From Streptomyces sp. NBC_00425 (lineage in GTDB: Bacteria > Actinomycetota > Actinomycetes > Streptomycetales > Streptomycetaceae), in the NCBI RefSeq assembly GCF_036030735.1, contig NZ_CP107928.1, positions 806,001-870,000 of the forward strand: a stretch of DNA of 64,000 bases, written 5' to 3'. The position numbers and the translations under genes are program-made. Positions 19,013 to 27,491 of the stretch are shown here, piece by piece. How positions within the stretch are numbered: position 1 is the first letter of the stretch; the number at the start of each line of letters is the position of its first letter. Below the pieces are notes generated by a model that saw nothing but the letters and a program-made list of their open reading frames with translations, ran no database searches and had not been told where the DNA came from.

Positions 19013-19587
19013 GCCGCACAGGCCGGGGCGAGCAAGGCTTCGAGGATGCGTCGCGGATCTCCTACAAGATCCCGGAGGCCTGCGGAACCGGCAGGTGGGC
19101 GAACGCACGCTGCAGGAACAGACGTTGGACGCCCGAAGGGTCGTAGACGTGCTCGGATCCCCGACGGGTGATCAGCTGCTTCGTGCTGATCGTGACGGAA
19201 GCGCGGCCTGGCAGGCGACGGCAAGCCGGTGCGTCCGCATCGCGAGGCCGCGGCACTGCTCGACCCGGGCCGCGCACCGCCCGCGACGGCCCTGCTCCCC
19301 TTGTGCGCCTCGGCGTCGGTGAGCCGTTGCGAGAACCTGGCCCGAAGCGTCGGCGCAAGTTCAGGCGACCAGGCGGCAACTCATCGCCGGCATCCGCCGG
19401 TGCCCGTCGGCTGCCGGATGCCCGGCGCGAGCCGCCCGGCGGGAGCACATCGGACCCGGCCGCAGCGGGTCCGCGCCGAGAAGGCGTGTTCCTCCCGCGC
19501 CTGCTGCCCATGCCGGTCTGCCGGTCACCGGCGCAGGCGCGGCAGCCGTGGTGGCCGGCTGCCCGCCTTCGCCCCGATTCGCGACGC
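19013..19587. other. 575-base region without a recognisable gene
   Basis: The region lies between convergent HxlR and VOC genes. A minus-strand frame ending at 19062 encodes a non-repetitive stretch (STKQLITRRGSEHVYDPSG) with coding character but no start or homology that I recognise. It may be debris. Confidence 0.4.
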
Positions 19588-20001
19588 CTACTGGTCGCGC
19601 TTGGGCCAGACGGGGCCCTGATCGGTCCAGATGACACCCTTGTTGCGGCAGAGGCAGAAGGGGTGGCCGACGGGGTCGGCGTAGACGCGGAAGCCGTAGC
19701 CGTTGGGGCCGATACAGTCCCGCAGCAGTGTCGCGCCGAGGGCCAGGACGCGTCGCTGTTCGGCCTCGACGTCGTCGACTTCGAAGTCGAGGTGGAACTG
19801 CTTGGGGTGTTCGCTGTCGGGCCACCGCGGGGCGCGGTAGTCCTCCACGTGGATGAAGGCCAGTTCGATCTCGCCGAACCGGATACCGGCCCAGTTCTCG
19901 TTACTGTCGGCCTTGACCGGAAGCCCCGTCACCTCGGAGTAGAAGGCTGCCAGCTTCATCGTGTCCGGGCAGTCGATGATGAAGTCGGTTAGTCGTAGCA
20001 T
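19588..20001 (-). CDS. VOC (glyoxalase/bleomycin-resistance) family protein
   Basis: 137 residues from ATG 20001; a GTG six codons upstream is an alternative. A single vicinal-oxygen-chelate unit pair is recognisable: FYSEVTGLPV near residue 20, QFHLDFEVDDVEAEQ near residue 68, and DPVGHPFCLCR near residue 110. Members bind divalent metal and act on, or sequester, small electrophiles or antibiotics. Substrate unknown. It stands alone. Confidence 0.8.
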   Translation of the reverse strand: MLRLTDFIIDCPDTMKLAAFYSEVTGLPVKADSNENWAGIRFGEIELAFIHVEDYRAPRWPDSEHPKQFHLDFEVDDVEAEQRRVLALGATLLRDCIGPNGYGFRVYADPVGHPFCLCRNKGVIWTDQGPVWPKRDQ

Positions 20002-20100
20002 CCCGTGATCTTGCCACAAGAGATGCCGGATCGAGCCGCCGCGGCACTGTCCTGGGCTCCCGGTGACGAGGCGACCGGCCCGGGTCGGGCGAGGCCCCCG

Positions 20101-20245
20101 TCAGCAGTGGCCGACCGACGTCTGGTTCGAGACCTGGGTGGCGATCATGTAACCCTGCCCGTACCCCGTGCCGACCTTGAACCAGCCGGGCAGGAAGTGT
20201 CTCGGGCCTACGTCTCGGTGCAGGTGGCCGAAGGCCGATCGCCCG
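20101..20245 (-). pseudogene. Possible C-terminal remnant of a small secreted protein
   Basis: On the minus strand this stretch reads GWFKVGTGYGQGYMIATQV followed by a short tail ending in Cys and a TGA at 20101-20103. The composition and terminal Cys resemble the C-terminus of small SH3-like secreted proteins of streptomycetes. No start or signal peptide remains upstream in frame. The call is tentative. Confidence 0.3.
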
Positions 20246-20329
20246 GCCGGGCTCGATGGCCACGAGAGGGGGCGCGCCCCGCTCCGAGCGCGGCGCGGAA
20301 CGGCGCAGGCCGTCCCCCAGTGCGGTCGA

Positions 20330-20989
20330 TCAGGTGAGCTTGAAGAAGAGCGTGTCCTGGGTGTACCAGCCGATGTTCTTCGTGGCGTACTCCCACTCCT
20401 TGTGCTCGGTCTCGAGCTTTTCGATCAGCTCCTGCACGTCGTACTGGAAGTCGGCAGGCATCCGGTCCAGGACCGCGCGGTAGCCCTCGGCGGCGGGCTT
20501 GGCCCTGGCGAGCGGCAGATGGCCGATGGCGGGGTAGCCGTCGATCGAGTGCGGGATGAACGGGAAGCCGTCGGGCAGCCCGCCGTAGAGGTAGCCATGG
20601 GGCAGCAGGTCGGCGGGTACGCCCAGGCGTCGCATCTCGTCGTCGACCAGGCCGAAGAACGTCGAGGGCTTCGAGTAGGTGCCCAAGTGCATCGGATCGG
20701 ACGCGTTGTGGTCGATGATCAGCTGCACAGCGCAGTGGTAGGCGTTGCCCGCGCACTGCGCATCCGAGTCGGCCCGCCCGGCGATGAGGTGATCGAGTGC
20801 CACGGGGACGGACAGGCCCCAGTCGACACCCTGGCGGTCAAGGTCGTCCTGGGCGGCCTGCGCGGCCCGGCGCATCGACTCGAGGCGGCGCAGTTGATCT
20901 GCAGTCAGATTGCCGTCGCCGCGCAGAAAGGCCAGGACATCCGCCTTGTCCGCGGTGGAGTACGCGATGTTGTGACTCATGATCGCCAT
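20330..20989 (-). CDS. DUF7691-like conserved protein
   Basis: 219 residues if started at ATG 20989, with a second ATG three codons later equally plausible. It is rich in acidic and aromatic residues. Conserved-looking segments include TADKADVLAFLRGDGNLT at the N-terminus, YSKPSTFFGLVDDEMRRLG in the middle and WYTQDTLFF at the C-terminus, matching a Streptomyces family I associate with DUF7691. No membrane or catalytic motif is seen. Cytoplasmic, function unknown. Confidence 0.65.
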   Translation of the reverse strand: MAIMSHNIAYSTADKADVLAFLRGDGNLTADQLRRLESMRRAAQAAQDDLDRQGVDWGLSVPVALDHLIAGRADSDAQCAGNAYHCAVQLIIDHNASDPMHLGTYSKPSTFFGLVDDEMRRLGVPADLLPHGYLYGGLPDGFPFIPHSIDGYPAIGHLPLARAKPAAEGYRAVLDRMPADFQYDVQELIEKLETEHKEWEYATKNIGWYTQDTLFFKLT

Positions 20990-21103
20990 CGTGCCAAACG
21001 CCACTGACACGCGGGGCAGCGGCCGGTGGAACTGCGCCCCGTGCCCAGCCGGACAGGTGGAACGGCGCGGTGCCAGCCAGGCCCGGCTCACGCTGCGCAG
21101 GGG

Positions 21104-21535
21104 TTATCTCCTGACGCCCACGATCACGAGGATCGCGACTCCGACGCTGCCGATGATATCGAACGAGGTGCCGCTGTGCGGACCGGCCTTCAGGAGGAAC
21201 GACGCGGACAACTCGGGCAACGACCCTGCGTCGGGGGGCATCGATCCGCTGCCGGCGGGCATCGACCCGGAGCCGCTGGACGACGGCCCGTCTTCCGCGA
21301 GGCTCCGCAACGCGCCCTTGCCGGCGAGCGGCAGGGACATGCCCGTATGCGGTCACGGTGAGGGTGGCGCCGAGCGCGGCGAGGCGCTTCTGGACCGTGC
21401 TGGAGGACAGGTCGAGGCGGCCCAGCGCCATGCCCGCGATCACGAACGACATCCACGTGAGTGCCGGATAGAAGCCGGTGAGCAGCAGATCGAGGACGCC
21501 GACCTCGCCGAGGTGGCGGAGCGGGTCGCGTCTGT
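21104..21535 (-). pseudogene. Frameshifted fragment of a DUF418/HGSNAT-like membrane protein
   Basis: One minus-strand frame reads LLLTGFYPALTWMSFVIAG and continues GRLDLSSSTVQKRLAALGA up to about 21345. The homologous sequence then continues in another frame with MSLPLAGKGALRS and ends PHSGTSFDIIGSVGVAILV before a premature stop at 21104. Membrane proteins of the DUF418 / heparan-glucosaminide N-acetyltransferase type carry these segments in that order, so a +/-1 indel near 21340 and loss of both ends have inactivated the gene. The remaining 21536-21855 shows nothing else. Confidence 0.6.
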
Positions 21536-21855
21536 GTCGTACGGCGAACCTCGCGTGGACGCCCGGGGGCGGACCACCCGGCAGGCTTCGGGAACTCCCC
21601 CGCCGATCGGCGGGTACCGCCCTGCCGACCGGCGGAGACTCGTCCTGACCGGCGGGTCCGGTGCGACCGGGCGACGGTGTGGTTCAGCCACTTGGCGGGG
21701 GTGGACCCGACGGTCGCCGGATGGGCACGAGGTGGCCGGGCTTTCAGGCTGAGGCATGGAACACCGCGCCGGCACCAGGAGCGCGGGGACTGCCTCGGCA
21801 CTTCGGTCTGCGTAGCGGACTGTGACGCCGCGGCATCGCAGAAGAAAGGATTTTC

Positions 21856-23655
21856 GTGAACACCGCATCCGCCTCCGCCACGGCCACGGCCACGGATGAG
21901 CGTTCCCTGTCCGCCCGGGAGACGGTCAAGGCACTGTACGTGTACGTCCGGCCGCACCGGTGGGCCGTCGCCCTCGGCCTGCTGTGCGCCCTGGTCGGGG
22001 CCGCCGGGGGACTGTTGCAGCCGCTGGCGACGAAGGCGCTGGTGGACCGGATGGCGTCCGGTGGGACCATCGCCGGGATCCTGATCGGGCTCACCGTGCT
22101 GGTGATGCTGGGCGCGGCGGTCGAGGCGTTCGGCGCGTACGTGCTGGAGCGGACGGCGGAGTCGGTGGTCCTGGCCGCGCGGCGCACCGTGGTGGGGCGG
22201 TTGCTGCGGCTGCGGATCGCGGAATGGGAGCGGATCCCGCCGGGTGACCTGATGTCCAGGGTCACCTCGGACACGACGCTGCTGCGGGCGGTCAGCACGC
22301 AGGCGGTCGTCTCTGCGGCCACCGGCGCGGTGGCCTTCGCGGCGGCGATCGTGATGATGGCGGTCCTGGACGTCGTACTGCTCGGTGTGACGCTCGGGGT
22401 GGTCCTGCTGGTCGGCGGGGCCGTCGCACTGGTGATGCCGAGGATCGCCCGGGCCACCGAGCGTTCTCAGCAGGCGGTCGGGGAGATCTCCGTCGCGCTG
22501 GAGCGGGCCTTCGGGGCGTTCCGAACGGTGAAGGCGTCCGGGGCCGAGGAGCGGGAGACCGTCCGGGTGGAGGCGGCGGCACGGAGAGCGTGGCGGCACG
22601 GCGTGAAGAGCGCCAAGTGGGAGTCCGTGGCCGGCTCGGCCGACGAACTCGCCGTACAGCTGGCCTTCCTCGCGGTGCTCGCGGTCGGCGGGGCGCGGGT
22701 GGCGTCCGGGGAGATCCCCGTCTCCACCCTCATCGCCTTCCTGCTGTACCTCTTCTATCTGATCGATCCGGTGTCCAGGCTGGTCGACGCCGTGTCCCAG
22801 TACCAGGAGGGGGCTGCCGCGATCTCACGTATCGCGCAGGTCGAACGCCTGGCGACGGAGCCGACCGCCGGACGGAAGGACGTCCTGCCCCGGCAGGGGG
22901 CGGCGGTGCCGGGGCCGGCGTCGGTCCGCTTCGACGGCGTGTCCTTCCGCTACCGCCCGGGCCTGCCGTACGTCCACGAGCAGGTGAGTTTCGAGGTGCC
23001 GGGCGCCGGGACGACCGCCTTCGTGGGCCCGTCCGGTGCGGGCAAGTCGACGGTCTTCGCGCTCATCGAGCGGTTCCACGAGGTCACCGGCGGCCGGGTC
23101 CTGGTCGACGGCAAGGACGTGCAGGACTGGTCCCTGTCCGAGCTGCGGTCCGCCATCGGATACGTGGAGCAGGACGCTCCGGTGCTGGCGGGCACGCTCC
23201 GCGAGAACCTCGTCTTCGCCGCTCCCGGGGCGACGGACGACGACCTCCGCGACGTCCTGGCCCGGACGAAGCTCGACACCCTCGTCGAGCGCCTGCCCCA
23301 CGGCCTGGACACCCCGGTCGGGCACCGCGGCTCGAAGCTCTCGGGCGGCGAGCGGCAGCGCGTCGCCGTCGCACGCGCACTGCTGCGGCGGCCTCGGCTG
23401 CTGCTGTTGGACGAGGCGACCTCGCAGCTCGACGCCGTCAACGAGCTGGCGCTGCGTGACGTCGTCACGGAGGTGGCCCAAAAGACCACCGTGCTGGTGG
23501 TGGCCCACCGCCTGTCGACGGTGACCGGCGCCGACCGGATCGTCGTCATGGACGCCGGACGGGTCCGGGCCGTGGGCACCCATGAGGAACTGGTGGCCCA
23601 GGACCGGCTGTACGCGCAACTGGCGGCCACCCAGCTCCTGACTCCCGGCCGATGA
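21856..23655 (+). CDS. ABC exporter, fused transmembrane and ATPase domains
   Basis: 599 residues from GTG with AAAGGA upstream. Residues about 25-320 form a six-helix type I exporter domain and about 340-590 the nucleotide-binding domain. Walker [10 protein letters not shown] is at about 391-399, the signature LSGGERQR at about 495 and Walker [10 protein letters not shown] at about 515. Half-transporters of this kind work as homodimers exporting lipids, peptides or drugs. No regulator or peptide precursor is adjacent, so the cargo is unknown. Confidence 0.85.
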   Translation: MNTASASATATATDERSLSARETVKALYVYVRPHRWAVALGLLCALVGAAGGLLQPLATKALVDRMASGGTIAGILIGLTVLVMLGAAVEAFGAYVLERTAESVVLAARRTVVGRLLRLRIAEWERIPPGDLMSRVTSDTTLLRAVSTQAVVSAATGAVAFAAAIVMMAVLDVVLLGVTLGVVLLVGGAVALVMPRIARATERSQQAVGEISVALERAFGAFRTVKASGAEERETVRVEAAARRAWRHGVKSAKWESVAGSADELAVQLAFLAVLAVGGARVASGEIPVSTLIAFLLYLFYLIDPVSRLVDAVSQYQEGAAAISRIAQVERLATEPTAGRKDVLPRQGAAVPGPASVRFDGVSFRYRPGLPYVHEQVSFEVPGAGTTAFVGPSGAGKSTVFALIERFHEVTGGRVLVDGKDVQDWSLSELRSAIGYVEQDAPVLAGTLRENLVFAAPGATDDDLRDVLARTKLDTLVERLPHGLDTPVGHRGSKLSGGERQRVAVARALLRRPRLLLLDEATSQLDAVNELALRDVVTEVAQKTTVLVVAHRLSTVTGADRIVVMDAGRVRAVGTHEELVAQDRLYAQLAATQLLTPGR

Positions 23656-23954
23656 CCCACCACGCGCCGGGTCGTCCGGTGGCCCCTGCCGCATTCCCAG
23701 CCGGGCGACCCCACGCGTCGACGCCGACAGCAGTCAAGACCGCGCAAGACCGCGAGAGGCCGCGAGAGGCCGTGCACGCACACTCGGTCCGCCTGGCCGG
23801 CGCAGCCGACTGCCCGATGTCGCCGGCCGCGCATCGGCCCCTCGTGCCGTGGCCGGCAGCCGGCCCGTTGCCGTGCCGCCCGCCTGCTCGGTCCCTGGTT
23901 CCCTGGTCCCTGGTCGGTCGGTCCGCGCTGAGGGGAATCCGCAGCCGCACCCGT
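23656..23954. other. Intergenic with short tandem decamers
   Basis: No gene is supported between the ABC exporter and the insertion sequence. CAAGACCGCG occurs twice in tandem (23735-23754), followed directly by two copies of AGAGGCCGyG (23755-23774). Further on there is a CCCTGGT-rich run. Confidence 0.5.
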
Positions 23955-24553
23955 TACTGACGTTGTCGCCGTGATGTCGTCGAGGTGAGTCCGGTTTCGG
24001 TGAGGCATCCGTTGATGAGGTTGCTGCGGTACTGGATTTGGCGGAGACCGCGTCGGATCGTGCTGATGAGGTTTTCGGGGTCGGTGAAGGCGGTGTTGGC
24101 CTGGCTGCTGCGCCGCAACAGGGACCAGATGCCCTCGACGGGGTTGAGGTCGGGTGCGTAGGCCGGCAGGAAGTAGCAGGTGATCCAGTCGTGGGTGTCG
24201 ATGAACTCCCGTAATCGGCGGTCCTTGTGGACGTTGAGGTTGTCCCACACGAGCACGATGGGTGCGCCGAGCTGCTGGTGTGCGGCGATGAGCAGGTCGC
24301 GGTAGTCGGTCCAGGTGAAGCTGCGTCTGCCGCCCTGCTTGTGATCGACATGCCGCTTCGGCCGGTAGATCAGCCGTGAGCGTTCACCCTGCTTGTAGCA
24401 GGCCAGAGCGGCGATGGAGAAGCGGCGCTGGGAGCGTCCCCGCACCCGGATGAGGGGTGTAAGTCCGCGTCGGGCCCAGGTGCGGGTGGTGGGCGGCGTC
24501 ATCGAGAAACCGGCTTCGTCTTCGAAGCACAGCCAGGCGTCGAGCGCCGCCAC
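23954..24553 (-). CDS. IS630-type transposase, catalytic part (OrfB)
   Basis: 199 residues if initiated at GTG 24553, but probably made by frameshifting from the upstream frame, which overlaps it by 55 bases. The DDE catalytic core is visible: FEDEAGFS (first Asp), VLVWDNLNVH (second Asp) and PDLNPVEGIW (Glu). The TAA stop spans the right-hand TA target base pair and one base of flanking DNA (23954-23956), so the host sequence completes it. All catalytic residues are present. Confidence 0.8.
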   Translation of the reverse strand: MAALDAWLCFEDEAGFSMTPPTTRTWARRGLTPLIRVRGRSQRRFSIAALACYKQGERSRLIYRPKRHVDHKQGGRRSFTWTDYRDLLIAAHQQLGAPIVLVWDNLNVHKDRRLREFIDTHDWITCYFLPAYAPDLNPVEGIWSLLRRSSQANTAFTDPENLISTIRRGLRQIQYRSNLINGCLTETGLTSTTSRRQRQ

Positions 24554-25105
24554 GGACCTTCCACCTGCGGCCAGGTCTCCTTCACCCAGCCCGCCACGGC
24601 CTGCTCGTCACGCTCGACCGCCCGGCGGGCCGGGACCTGGTGGCTGAAGCCGTGCCGGTGCAGCATCCGCGCGATCGCCGACAGCGTCATGCTCTTGTGG
24701 AACCGGCGCCCGATCACCGTCTTGATCCGCGACAGCGTCCACGTCTGGTCCGGCCAGCCGTGCGCGACCGGCCCCTTGGCAAGCTCCTGCTCGAGCACGG
24801 TGAACAGGGCCTCACTCAGTTTGGGCCGTGACGCAGGCCCAGCAGAACGCAGCCCCTCGGTGCCGGCGTCGTGCCAGTCTCGGCGCCAGCGCTGCACCGA
24901 GCGCACACTCACCCGTAAGTCCTTGGCGACCTCGGCGTTGGAGGCGCCCGCAGCGAATCGCTCCGCGGCCTCCAGCCGGATCCGCTCACGAAACGCCTGC
25001 CGTTCCGGCGTCAGCCCACCACCCTGCGGATACCTCACACCACCGGCATACCGCAACGATCACACATCGTCAGCCCCCAACGACATCACGCCACAAAGGT
25101 CAGTA
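23955..25105 (-). mobile_element. IS630-family insertion sequence, complete
   Basis: The element occupies 23957-25103, flanked by TA at 23955-23956 and 25104-25105, as expected for the TA target duplication of IS630/Tc1-mariner elements. The imperfect terminal inverted repeats are 23957-23980 and 25080-25103, matching at 19 of 24 positions, both beginning CTGAC and ending GTGATGTCGT when read inward. It carries one minus-strand transposase split into two overlapping frames. It lies between an ABC exporter and a HEAT-repeat gene and does not obviously disrupt a gene. Confidence 0.85.
24499..25056 (-). CDS. IS630-type transposase, DNA-binding part (OrfA)
   Basis: 185 residues containing a homeodomain-like helix-turn-helix: NAEVAKDLRVSVRSVQRWRR near residue 40 and WTLSRIKTVIGRRFHKSM near residue 105. 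The frame runs on to an unrelated Arg/Pro-rich tail, whereas the catalytic frame continues in the other phase. Many Streptomyces IS630 members have this two-frame layout. No classical slippery heptamer is obvious around GTGGAAGGTCCGTGG, so a decay mutation is an alternative to programmed frameshifting. Confidence 0.75.
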   Translation of the reverse strand: MRYAGGVRYPQGGGLTPERQAFRERIRLEAAERFAAGASNAEVAKDLRVSVRSVQRWRRDWHDAGTEGLRSAGPASRPKLSEALFTVLEQELAKGPVAHGWPDQTWTLSRIKTVIGRRFHKSMTLSAIARMLHRHGFSHQVPARRAVERDEQAVAGWVKETWPQVEGPWRRSTPGCASKTKPVSR

Positions 25106-25155
25106 GCCGCACTCCGCGGTCGGGCCCGACTCCAGGGTGCCGTGGAGGATCTGGG

Positions 25156-25215
25156 ATGATCCGACCCATGATCGAAACTCCAGCGCGGAAGGGCGACTTC
25201 CGCCCCGCGCGATGA
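25156..25215 (+). CDS. 19-codon leader ORF coupled to the HEAT-repeat gene
   Basis: GGAGG at 25144-25148 precedes an ATG at 25156 by seven bases. The 19-residue peptide ends at TGA 25213-25215, overlapping the ATG of the HEAT-repeat gene as ATGA. The HEAT gene lacks a strong ribosome site of its own at that ATG. This suggests translational coupling, though an original longer start cannot be excluded. Confidence 0.4.
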   Translation: MIRPMIETPARKGDFRPAR

Positions 25216-26558
25216 CGTGGCCGGACGAGGCCGTGGCCGACGGCAGCGCCATGACACCCGCCCACCCTTCCCGTATCGCGCTCTTCGAGGCGGTACGCGC
25301 CGACCGCACCGGCCCCGTCGCCACCCGGCTGCTCGGGCTCGCCCACGCAGACTCCCCCGTCGTACGCCGAGCGGCTTTGGACCTCCTCCAGAGCCTGAGC
25401 CACGAACAGCCCTGGCCGGAGGCCGTCGACGCCGCTGTGGCCCGGTTCGATGACCCCGACGAGGAAGTGCGACGCCGAGCAGCGTGGCTCGTCGGCCACC
25501 GCGGACGGCCCGACCTGGTTCTCTCCTCCCTCGGCGAACTCGCCGATCCGGTCGTGCGCACCGTCCTGGCCGGGGCGCTCGGCCCGACCGCCGCCCACCT
25601 GACCGGCGACGGCCTCGCGTCGGTCCGCTTCCTCGCCCACGTGGAGACGCTGAGGGCCGCACCACCCGCACGATGGCAATCCCTGGACGACGCACTCCTC
25701 GACGACGCCCGGGAAGCCGCTCACCACCTGGAGGACACCGGGCGCATCTGGGGCGAGGCCCTGTACGGACTCGGGCGCGAGCACGACACGTACACCCTCG
25801 TGGCCCGTCTCCTCGACGACCCCGGCACCCGGGACATCGGCGCCGACTTGGCCCGCGAGGCGTGCCACGACTGGCGGATCGCCCCGGTCAGGCTGCTGCC
25901 GCTGCTCGTCCGGCGCCACAGCCAGAAGGCCACACCGGCTCTCGGCAGGGCCCTCACGACAGCGATGATCTCCGAGGCGGCGATGCGGATCCATGGAGCT
26001 CTCCTGGCCGCAGTCCCCGTCACGCCGACGACGAGGGCCCGCCGGGTCACGTCCACCGCGACGGCGTACGACAGCGCGTCCGCCGCCGCTCTCCTCGCCG
26101 CCAGGCCCGTGGGCATCACCCGCCTCGCGCGCGCCCCCGACATCTTCGGGGCCCTGCTGGACGCCGGCCCGCTGACCTTCCGACAGGCGGCCCAGCTGTA
26201 CAACCTGACGTTCAGTCGCCCCGGCCGCTCGCAGGCGGATTGCGCCCCGCTGTGGCTGCGGCACGCCGGTCCTCGCGCACTGTCCCGGGTGCTCGCCCTG
26301 ATGACCCCGCACCTGGCCGACTACGCGGTCGGCGAGCACTACCTGGCGGGTCTCGCCCGGATGGGCGGCCACGCACGCCTCGCGCTGCCGGCCGTGACGG
26401 CCCTGATCGACAGACGTACCCGCATCCCCGTCAACGACTCCACCCGCGACGCGGAGATGAGAATCGACGAAAGCCTCCTGGCCTCCGCCCTGAGCACCCG
26501 CCGGGCGATCCTCGCGCCCACCGATCCGCCGTCCCCCGCCGGGCTCTTCCCCGCCTGA
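25212..26558 (+). CDS. HEAT-repeat protein
   Basis: 448 residues from ATG 25212; the frame is open to GTG 25137, so a 473-residue form is possible. The sequence is a succession of Ala/Leu-rich antiparallel helices with HEAT-type signatures (DSPVVRRAALDLLQSLS, DPDEEVRRRAAWLVG, DPVVRTVLAGALG). There is no signal peptide or enzymatic motif. Such alpha-solenoids mediate protein interactions in the cytoplasm. The start is 50 bases downstream of the leader-ORF start and 106 bases from the IS end, so the IS may have altered its promoter. Confidence 0.7.
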   Translation: MTWPDEAVADGSAMTPAHPSRIALFEAVRADRTGPVATRLLGLAHADSPVVRRAALDLLQSLSHEQPWPEAVDAAVARFDDPDEEVRRRAAWLVGHRGRPDLVLSSLGELADPVVRTVLAGALGPTAAHLTGDGLASVRFLAHVETLRAAPPARWQSLDDALLDDAREAAHHLEDTGRIWGEALYGLGREHDTYTLVARLLDDPGTRDIGADLAREACHDWRIAPVRLLPLLVRRHSQKATPALGRALTTAMISEAAMRIHGALLAAVPVTPTTRARRVTSTATAYDSASAAALLAARPVGITRLARAPDIFGALLDAGPLTFRQAAQLYNLTFSRPGRSQADCAPLWLRHAGPRALSRVLALMTPHLADYAVGEHYLAGLARMGGHARLALPAVTALIDRRTRIPVNDSTRDAEMRIDESLLASALSTRRAILAPTDPPSPAGLFPA

Positions 26559-26721
26559 CTGGCTCCCGCCCGACTGCCGCCCGCCGGGTCGTCTCCCTCA
26601 CCGGATCGACCAGACGCGGACGCCCGCGACCGCTGCGACGACGAGCGGGGGTAGACGGACGGCGGGCAGTCAGGGCTCGGCGTTACCGTGGGGGCGTCAT
26701 CCCCACTGAGGACCGGAGCCC

Positions 26722-27036
26722 ATGACCGACACGAACCCGGCTCGCGTGACCTTGCTGGTGCTCTACTCGCCCGAGCTCGAGGAATGCCGGCGCTTCTACG
26801 AGGACCTCGGGCTGGTCTTCACGGCGGAGCGGCACGGTCAGGGCCCCGAGCACTACGCTGCCGTCCTGGCCGACGGCGCGGTCTTCGAGCTGTATCCGTC
26901 TCGTGCGGGCCGGCAGACCGATGTGCTGCGTCTGGGCCTGGCCGTCGACGGCCGGTCGGCCACCCCGCCGCTGACCCCGGGTCACCACCTGCTGACCGAC
27001 CCGGACGGCCGCACCGTCGAGGCCCACGCCTTCTGA
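26722..27036 (+). CDS. Short VOC (glyoxalase-like) family protein
   Basis: 104 residues from ATG, with GGAG five bases upstream. The VOC fold is indicated by LLVLYSPELEECRRFYEDLG at the N-terminus, HYAAVLADGAVFELYP in the middle and LLTDPDGRTVEAHAF at the C-terminus. It is shorter than usual, lacking the second linker. Substrate unknown. It is a single gene, upstream of the operator-rich region of the large glycosidase. Confidence 0.8.
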   Translation: MTDTNPARVTLLVLYSPELEECRRFYEDLGLVFTAERHGQGPEHYAAVLADGAVFELYPSRAGRQTDVLRLGLAVDGRSATPPLTPGHHLLTDPDGRTVEAHAF

Positions 27037-27095
27037 AGGCGGGCCCGCAGACGCTGAGTCGACGGGCGGGCGACGGTCGCTGAGACCAACTTGCG

Positions 27096-27107
27096 CGAAC
27101 CGGTTCG
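27096..27107. promoter_or_regulatory. LacI-like operator 1
   Basis: A perfect 12-bp palindrome, CGAACCGGTTCG, with the central CG step typical of LacI-family operators. It is the distal of three related sites upstream of the glycosidase gene (centre-to-centre about 153 bases to the next). Confidence 0.6.
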
Positions 27108-27215
27108 ATGTCGCCCGAGGAGAAATCGTCCGCACCTGAATCGGGGCGCCCGTCCCGACATCAGGGCAATGCGCACGATCCGGGGCCCTCGCCGACTCTC
27201 CTTGCGTCAGGGGTA

Positions 27216-27244
27216 TTGCTGCGGGATTTCCCCGGTGTTAGCTT
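27216..27244 (+). promoter_or_regulatory. Candidate promoter of glycosidase gene
   Basis: TTGCTG at 27216-27221 and TAGCTT at 27239-27244 are separated by 17 bases, close to the streptomycete housekeeping consensus. The predicted start point falls inside operator 2. Confidence 0.45.
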
Positions 27245-27248
27245 CCTG

Positions 27249-27260
27249 CGAACCGATTCG
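27249..27260. promoter_or_regulatory. LacI-like operator 2
   Basis: CGAACCGATTCG, one mismatch from a perfect palindrome, lies immediately downstream of the candidate -10 element, where a bound repressor would block initiation. Confidence 0.6.
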
Positions 27261-27368
27261 ATGGAGTGATCCTTCCGACGACCCGAGTCCATCCCCCCAC
27301 GACCCGATGCCATGCCGGGCACCGAACCCGTTCATCCGGTGAAGCCCTCCGCCGTCGGCCCGCGCGGA

Positions 27369-27384
27369 ATCGAACCGATTCGAT
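27369..27384. promoter_or_regulatory. LacI-like operator 3
   Basis: ATCGAA-CCGA-TTCGAT shows extended symmetry and lies about 122 bases downstream of operator 2 and about 108 bases before the start codon. Together the three sites could support repression by DNA looping; this is inferred. Confidence 0.6.
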
Positions 27385-27491
27385 ACCGCACGTGCCGACG
27401 GATGCGCTCCACCGCCCCGGCATACGGCCGGCTGCCACGGGCCGGCCCGGCCGCCCGAGACCCGCAACTCACAGGATTGAGGACGCAGTCC

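Noticed and set aside
23735..23774. Tandem decamers beside the insertion sequence considered as iterons
   Set aside because: Only two copies of each unit and no replication gene nearby.
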